10,721 nt of DNA from an uncultured Lachnospiraceae bacterium. GTDB taxonomy: Bacteria; Bacillota; Clostridia; Lachnospirales; Lachnospiraceae. This document shows positions 6,719 to 10,721 of the stretch, piece after piece. Where the stretch lies: the NCBI GenBank assembly GCA_900554925.1, contig USJG01000077.1, forward strand, positions 1 through 10,721, written 5' to 3'. A program made the translations under genes and the position numbers. Numbering within the stretch: position 1 is the first letter of the stretch; each line of letters begins with the position of its first letter. The notes beneath the pieces were generated by a model. The model had not been told where the DNA came from, searched no databases, and saw only the letters and a program-made list of their open reading frames with translations.

Positions 6719-8302
6719 TTATTTTGCTGCTTCTAATTCTTTATACAGAGCGATTTTCTGATCAATAATTTCCTGACCACCTGCTTCCAGATAATCATTC
6801 AGCACGCTATCATACATATCATCAAATTCTTCTGGAGAACAAGAAATCAACAGCGGAATGTTCGTCTGAGGATCTGATACAATACCAGCATACTCCTCAT
6901 CTGCTTCTGTTCGGATTCCCTGGAAGTTATAATCAACCTGTCCGCCAACTAACGCACTCTTCAGGCACATGGTTCCAAGATCGTTTGCCTTTGCCTTTGC
7001 AGGTTCCATACCCTCAGAGGAAGGAACGAACCCATACGGATTACCATTGTATACTAACATCATATCGCCACAAGTAATGCGCTCATAATCATACTCAGAG
7101 GATGACTTCTCCTCATCGGTCGGTGTGATTGTGATTACCTCATTGCCGTCCAGTTCATAATGAACGCCCTCAAAACCATACTGTAAAACCTTTGCATTGT
7201 CATAATCAGCAAGGAAATCCAGATACTTGATTGCATTCTCAGGATGCTCGCAGGAAGCAGGAACTGCAATATACATACCAGTAGGTGCATAAATTCGATT
7301 AAACTGCTCACCATTTACATTGTCAAGATAGAAGGAAACCAGCTCAGCGTCTGGATCTGCTTCATACAAATCAACACAGCCATTAGGACCACTCTGTGCT
7401 GCATCATGACCAAATGCAAGAACACGTCCGTTTGTTAAAAGCCCCTTGAATGCAGTATATCCAGTATCGGTATCTACCATGAAGTCTGGATCAATGATGC
7501 CATCATTATACAGTGTATTCAAATAGCGGATACCTTCCTTGTAACCCGGCCAGAACATTTCGTTGTAGCATGCATGCATTTCATCGGTCATTGATGCCAC
7601 ATCCAGGTATGAGAAGATGATCGGTCTTGTCTGGGTTGCATTCCAAGCACCGATTACACCCAGCGGATACATCTCACTTCCCTGATTTTCAGGATCCAGT
7701 TCTTTGAACTGATGAAGCAGATCGGTGAAATCGTCCACGCTCATATGATAGATCCCATCTTCATCTGTCTGCAGCTCATAGCCAACCTCATCCAACCAGT
7801 CTTTACGGATATAGGTAGTTTGCCAACCCGCCTGAGTACGAACTGCCGGAATTGTCCACTGATGACCTTCCGATACACCGTAAGGCAACGATGATGCCAG
7901 ATTTTCTTTCAGAGTCGGGCCGTACTCGTCGATCAGATCTGTCAGATCATATAATCCACCATCCTTACCAAACTGATTCATCATACTACCAGTGTAGCTA
8001 AAGATGATATCTGGTGCTTCTCCTGCTGCCATCATGGTATTGATCTTCTTGTCATCCTCAGAACGCGGAACGGCAACATATTCTAGTGTAATATTGTTTG
8101 GATCACCGAATTCCTTCTGCAGCCATCTGGTCCAGTAATTATCGGTCGCTGAACCATAGGTCTCAGTTGTATTACCACGATCATACACCATAATTTGTAA
8201 TGTGGTATTCTCCTCGTCTGCAAACACAGCGGAACTTCCATAGCCTGTAAGACCGAGCACAAATGTTGACGCCAGCATCGTTGATAAGAACCTCTTCTTC
8301 AT
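6719..8302 (-). CDS. Extracellular solute-binding protein of a sugar ABC transporter (LplA/YtcQ-like)
   Basis: A 527-residue binding protein of the size usual for the LplA/YtcQ group, which serves oligosaccharide importers with LplB- and LplC-type permeases. The N-terminus has MKKR, a hydrophobic stretch (about 5-20), then LTGYGSSAVFADEE. Family members are normally lipoproteins with a LxGC box; here the expected cysteine is Tyr21 (codon TAT). A signal peptidase I-like site, VFA then DEE after residue 28, is present. The protein may thus be released, or the tyrosine may be a mutation or sequence error. Later parts fit a two-lobed periplasmic-binding fold, with INTMMAAGEAPDIIF (87-101) and PENAIKYLDFLADYDN (354-369). 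A near-perfect AAAGGAGGT site lies at 8311-8319, eight bases before the ATG, and suggests high expression. It follows the second permease gene by 102 bp. Confidence 0.93.
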   Translation of the reverse strand: MKKRFLSTMLASTFVLGLTGYGSSAVFADEENTTLQIMVYDRGNTTETYGSATDNYWTRWLQKEFGDPNNITLEYVAVPRSEDDKKINTMMAAGEAPDIIFSYTGSMMNQFGKDGGLYDLTDLIDEYGPTLKENLASSLPYGVSEGHQWTIPAVRTQAGWQTTYIRKDWLDEVGYELQTDEDGIYHMSVDDFTDLLHQFKELDPENQGSEMYPLGVIGAWNATQTRPIIFSYLDVASMTDEMHACYNEMFWPGYKEGIRYLNTLYNDGIIDPDFMVDTDTGYTAFKGLLTNGRVLAFGHDAAQSGPNGCVDLYEADPDAELVSFYLDNVNGEQFNRIYAPTGMYIAVPASCEHPENAIKYLDFLADYDNAKVLQYGFEGVHYELDGNEVITITPTDEEKSSSEYDYERITCGDMMLVYNGNPYGFVPSSEGMEPAKAKANDLGTMCLKSALVGGQVDYNFQGIRTEADEEYAGIVSDPQTNIPLLISCSPEEFDDMYDSVLNDYLEAGGQEIIDQKIALYKELEAAK

Positions 8303-8355
8303 AAAAATTTACCTCCTTTAAATTAGATGCTTTTTGTTTTTTTCGCTTTATATAC

Positions 8356-8373
8356 TTGCCGCATAACCGACAA
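8356..8373 (-). other. Small hairpin between permease and binding-protein genes
   Basis: On the transcribed strand TTGTCG and CGGCAA can pair as six base pairs including one G-U wobble, with a 6-nt loop, inside the 102-bp gap 8303-8404. No U-tract follows directly. I saw no convincing promoter in this gap. The structure is weak and may be chance. Confidence 0.25.
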
Positions 8374-8404
8374 TATAGCCTTTTGTATCACTTACCTAAT
8401 TTGA

Positions 8405-9292
8405 TTAACCCTTTACAGAACCAATCATAACGCCCTTTACAAAATATTTCTGCAACCACGGATACACGATCATAACCGGGATCATACTAAATACCATGCA
8501 GGCAGCCTTTACCGTCTCTGCGACCAAGTTGTCCTTCATCTCTGGAATATCTTCCATCATGGTGCTAATCTGACTTGCCTGTATCAGCTGACGCAGACGA
8601 ACCTGAATCGTGTATAAGGAATCCTTATTGATGTAAAGAATGGAATCCTGAAAACTATTCCAACGTCCCACCGCGTAGAAAAGTGCTAAGGTTGCTAACA
8701 TTGCTTTTGACAGTGGCAACACAATCCTTAAAAGTACGACCAGATCATTGGCTCCGTCCACATAGGCAGATTCTTCTATTTCTCTAGGCATGGACTGGAA
8801 AAAACTCTTCATTAAAATCATGTTATAAGTCGATAACACACCAGGCAATACCAGTACCCAGAATTTGTCTAACAGCCCCAGACTCTTAATATTTAAGTAT
8901 CCCGGAATCATACCACCACTAAAATACATGGTAAAAAGAATCATAATCAAAATCGGAGATTTTAATTTTAAACCCGGGCGTGACAACGGATATGCACACA
9001 ACACAGTCATTGTCAGACTAAACAGGGTGCTTACCACTGTCAAAAAGATTGTGAACCACATGGAATCCATCAAACTCTTATTGTTAAACACAGCTTTGTA
9101 GGCAGAAAGATCAATCTGCTTAGGCAGTAAGAAGATTTCTCCTTTGATAACCGGTGTCTTATTGGAAAATGACACTGCCGCAATGTGTAAAAATGGAATC
9201 AGACAAATCAGTGCAATTATCATTACTACTATAATAGTAAATATTTTAAACAAACCATCCTTCGACAGAAGCTTCGATATTTTTTTCTTCAT
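8405..9292 (-). CDS. Carbohydrate ABC transporter permease, LplC/YtcP type
   Basis: An inner-membrane permease of 295 residues with about six membrane segments, roughly at 15-38, 78-100, 112-130, 143-163, 193-210 and 260-280. The cytoplasmic EAA loop that contacts the ATPase is EESAYVDGANDL at 173-184, followed by IVLP at 190-193. The ending PWLQKYFVKGVMIGSVKG is typical of the LplC/YtcP subfamily. The reading frame is open up to an ATG at 9349, but that start would overlap the upstream permease by 47 bp. I chose the ATG at 9292 because GGGAGG lies just before it and it leaves a normal 10-bp gap after the upstream stop. It pairs with the LplB-type permease to form the channel. No ATPase is encoded here. 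Confidence 0.95.
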   Translation of the reverse strand: MKKKISKLLSKDGLFKIFTIIVVMIIALICLIPFLHIAAVSFSNKTPVIKGEIFLLPKQIDLSAYKAVFNNKSLMDSMWFTIFLTVVSTLFSLTMTVLCAYPLSRPGLKLKSPILIMILFTMYFSGGMIPGYLNIKSLGLLDKFWVLVLPGVLSTYNMILMKSFFQSMPREIEESAYVDGANDLVVLLRIVLPLSKAMLATLALFYAVGRWNSFQDSILYINKDSLYTIQVRLRQLIQASQISTMMEDIPEMKDNLVAETVKAACMVFSMIPVMIVYPWLQKYFVKGVMIGSVKG

Positions 9293-9302
9293 ACTTCCTC
9301 CC

Positions 9303-10262
9303 TTACCAGATACCACTGCCAGATACGCGCTTACTAATTGCGTTCGCACTGAGTACCAGAACGAAATTTATGAAGGACTGCGCAAGGCCGACTGCAGTAC
9401 CAATACTAAATTTGGACTGTTCCAGACCGACACGATAGGTAAAGGTACTTACCACATCTGCCACTTCCATTACCGTACTATTCTGCATTACATAAGGCTG
9501 CTCAAAACCAATGCTTGCCAGTCCGCCAACCGCCAGAATCAGCATAATTGCGATTGTATCCTTAATGCAAGGAACCGTAATGGATCTCATCATTCGAAAG
9601 CGGGAACATCCGTCTACTCGGGCCGCTTCATAAATTTCCTGATCAATACTTGTCATAGCAGAAAGATAAATGATTGTGTTCCATCCGATACTCTTCCATA
9701 CACCTACCACAAAATAAGTAAAGATCCACCAACCCTTATTGGAAAGAAAGCCAATCGGATTTCCTCCGAATCCCTTTATTATGGTGTTCACCAAACCTGA
9801 GGAAGCGAAAACCTGATACATCATACCGCCTACAACCGACCATGAAATAAAGTGAGGCAGATAGATTACAGTCTGTATCGTTTTCTTAAACAACCTATGG
9901 TTGATTTCATTTAAAAACAAAGCCAGAATAATCGGGAGCGGGAAACCAAGCACCAGTCCCATAATATTCAGCACCAACATATTTCTTACTGACAACCAGA
10001 ACGCCTTTGACCGCGCCACCTGCTGAAAGTATTTCATGCCTACCCAAGGACTTTCCCAAATGCCTTTGAATATGTTGTAGTTCTTAAATGCGATTACAAC
10101 TCCCGGCATTGCCTTGTAATGAAACAGTACATAATACAAAATTGGAAGGGCAAGCATTGCATAAAACATCCAATGTTTTCGCATATAGACAAGCGTTTCT
10201 TTTGCTCGTGAACGGTACGTTCCTGTCCTTCTTCTTGCAGGATATATTACTCTTCTCTTCAT
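9303..10262 (-). CDS. Sugar ABC transporter permease, LplB/YteP type
   Basis: An inner-membrane permease of 319 residues. A basic N-terminal tail of about 30 residues is followed by membrane segments near 32-50, 95-118, 133-150, 178-200, 235-252 and 288-308. The EAA loop is EAARVDGCSRFRMMRSITVP at 212-231, with the conserved glycine at 218, as expected for the surface that binds the ATPase. The ending ANAISKRVSGSGIW fits the LplB/YteP group. In Bacillus subtilis this group (YteP/YtcP/YtcQ) is linked to rhamnogalacturonan breakdown and the GH105 enzyme YteR, which supports a uronic-acid oligosaccharide as cargo here; the exact cargo is inference. It is the first gene of the operon. The start at 10262 has GGAGGAG at 10267-10273, five bases upstream. 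Confidence 0.95.
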   Translation of the reverse strand: MKRRVIYPARRRTGTYRSRAKETLVYMRKHWMFYAMLALPILYYVLFHYKAMPGVVIAFKNYNIFKGIWESPWVGMKYFQQVARSKAFWLSVRNMLVLNIMGLVLGFPLPIILALFLNEINHRLFKKTIQTVIYLPHFISWSVVGGMMYQVFASSGLVNTIIKGFGGNPIGFLSNKGWWIFTYFVVGVWKSIGWNTIIYLSAMTSIDQEIYEAARVDGCSRFRMMRSITVPCIKDTIAIMLILAVGGLASIGFEQPYVMQNSTVMEVADVVSTFTYRVGLEQSKFSIGTAVGLAQSFINFVLVLSANAISKRVSGSGIW

Positions 10263-10291
10263 TCCACTCCTCCATCCTTTTCTGAGAATTT

Positions 10292-10314
10292 CTAACTTCG
10301 ATACCCGTAGTTAG
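10292..10314 (-). other. Leader hairpin candidate
   Basis: CTAACT (10292-10297) and AGTTAG (10309-10314) are complementary and could form a 6-bp stem with an 11-nt loop in the leader, about 20 nt before the ribosome binding site of the first permease. A separate GGAGG at 10324-10328 has no start codon at a proper distance. I see no known riboswitch pattern. Confidence 0.25.
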
Positions 10315-10353
10315 TTTGCAAGCCTCCTTGTTCTTACTATCTCCATCTTATTT

Positions 10354-10379
10354 GTAACATTATTACCGTTTTAAAAACG
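10354..10379. promoter_or_regulatory. Operator-like dyads in the operon leader
   Basis: Two inverted repeats lie side by side just downstream of the predicted transcript start. CGTTTT-A-AAAACG at 10367-10379 is a perfect 6-bp dyad around one base. GTAA-N5-TTAC spans 10354-10366. Their place about 20-45 bp downstream of the start fits a repressor site that blocks elongation or promoter escape. Neither matches the catabolite-repression consensus (cre). The repeats are short and AT-rich, so chance is possible. Confidence 0.35.
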
Positions 10380-10404
10380 TTGTTTCGTGTTTCTTGTTAT
10401 CATC

Positions 10405-10433
10405 ATTGTATTCTCAGCAGCGCAATAAGTCAA
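10405..10433 (-). promoter_or_regulatory. Main operon promoter (sigma-A type)
   Basis: On the minus strand TTGACT (10433-10428) is followed after exactly 17 bp by TACAAT (10410-10405). Each box has five of six consensus matches. Transcription would begin near 10398 and give a leader of about 136 nt before the first permease. The AT-rich DNA immediately upstream could act as an UP element. It is the best promoter match I found in the window and fits the head of the transporter-enzyme operon. Confidence 0.72.
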
Positions 10434-10478
10434 TTATTTAAAATATAAAAATTGTTTGTTTTGTTTTTGTGCATTTTT

Positions 10479-10627
10479 AATAAGTTTTATTCCAATAATA
10501 TGTTTTATTTTCACTTTCTAATCTTTACTGACTTTTTTCACATTTTATCTTTTAGATTTTTGTCTATATTTTGCATGGATTTTACTTCTTTTTTTTAGTA
10601 TCTTAAATTTGCAAGATAAGTTTTATC
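10479..10627. repeat. Repeated short dyad ATAAGTTTTAT upstream of the promoter
   Basis: The 11-bp word ATAAGTTTTAT occurs at 10480-10490 and 10616-10626, 136 bp apart. Each copy is the core of a perfect 5-bp dyad around GTT: AATAA/TTATT at 10479-10491 and GATAA/TTATC at 10615-10627. A further TATCTT/AAGATA dyad at 10599-10618 overlaps the second copy. They could be binding sites for an activator. In DNA this AT-rich such repeats arise easily by chance. Confidence 0.25.
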
Positions 10628-10721
10628 GTACACTTTTTATTTTTAAACCATTTTTTATGTTTTAATTGTTCTTTGTTTTGCAACACAAAAAATGTTATAT
10701 TTAATTTATAGTGTATGTTTA

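Larger units (their letters stand above)
10263..10721. other. Gene-free upstream region with operon promoter and leader
   Basis: These 459 bp hold no convincing gene on either strand. From 10434 to the edge the DNA is strongly AT-rich with many T-runs on the plus strand, as is common upstream of low-GC promoters. The part 10263-10398 would be the untranslated leader of the operon. A short reading frame starting at 10275 overlaps the permease start in another frame and has no support. No tRNA, attachment site or insertion-sequence end is visible. Confidence 0.6.

Noticed and set aside
9293..9349. Upstream ATG for the LplC-type permease
   Set aside because: It overlaps the preceding permease by 47 bp, has no good ribosome binding site, and adds residues not expected at the N-terminus of this family.
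9144..9800. Plus-strand open frame of 218 codons
   Set aside because: It lies antisense across two clear ABC permease genes, has no ribosome binding site or recognisable domain, and is a shadow of those coding frames.
10084..10275. 63-codon leader peptide overlapping the first permease start
   Set aside because: Its ATG lies within the ribosome binding site of the permease and it runs out of frame through the permease coding sequence.
1..10721. CRISPR array, tRNA, rRNA, insertion sequence, phage or origin signals
   Set aside because: No regularly spaced repeats, cloverleaf-like sequences, transposase-like proteins or terminal inverted repeats were seen on either strand.

Overview
The window reads as a carbohydrate-utilisation locus of a low-to-moderate-GC Gram-positive anaerobe. 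A gut or soil Clostridia member such as Lachnospiraceae is my best guess, from the LplB/LplC-type ABC permeases, the strong AGGAGG-type ribosome binding sites and the general protein style. This is inference; no rRNA or marker gene is present.

All seven supported genes lie on the minus strand and are read from right to left. The right edge (10263-10721) holds no gene: it is very AT-rich DNA, then a good sigma-A type promoter (10405-10433) and a leader of about 136 nt. Next come two ABC permeases (10262-9303 and 9292-8405) and an extracellular solute-binding protein (8302-6719). A 142-bp gap with two strong hairpins separates these from two large cytoplasmic proteins. The first is an 856-residue protein of no family I can name (6576-4006). 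The second is a 743-residue GH105-type unsaturated glucuronyl/galacturonyl hydrolase with an N-terminal beta-sandwich extension (3978-1747). An ArsR-fold regulator with a large C-terminal beta-rich domain follows (1688-702) and appears to have its own internal promoter. At the left edge is the start of a DUF1861/GT108-like (GH130-related) protein (544 to beyond base 1), cut by the window.

Likely joint function (inference): the transporter imports an oligosaccharide containing uronic acid. The 856-residue protein acts on it inside the cell, possibly as a lyase that leaves a 4,5-unsaturated uronic acid end. The GH105 enzyme then removes that unsaturated residue. The ArsR-type protein may sense the sugar through its C-terminal domain. 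No ATPase gene and no secreted depolymerase are present, so the transporter probably borrows a shared MsmX-like ATPase and the cell probably scavenges fragments made elsewhere.

The points most worth a second look are the unassigned 856-residue enzyme beside GH105, the solute-binding protein whose lipobox cysteine is replaced by tyrosine, the sugar-sensor-like ArsR regulator with an internal promoter flanked by 9-bp repeats, and the structured RNA between the binding protein and the enzymes.
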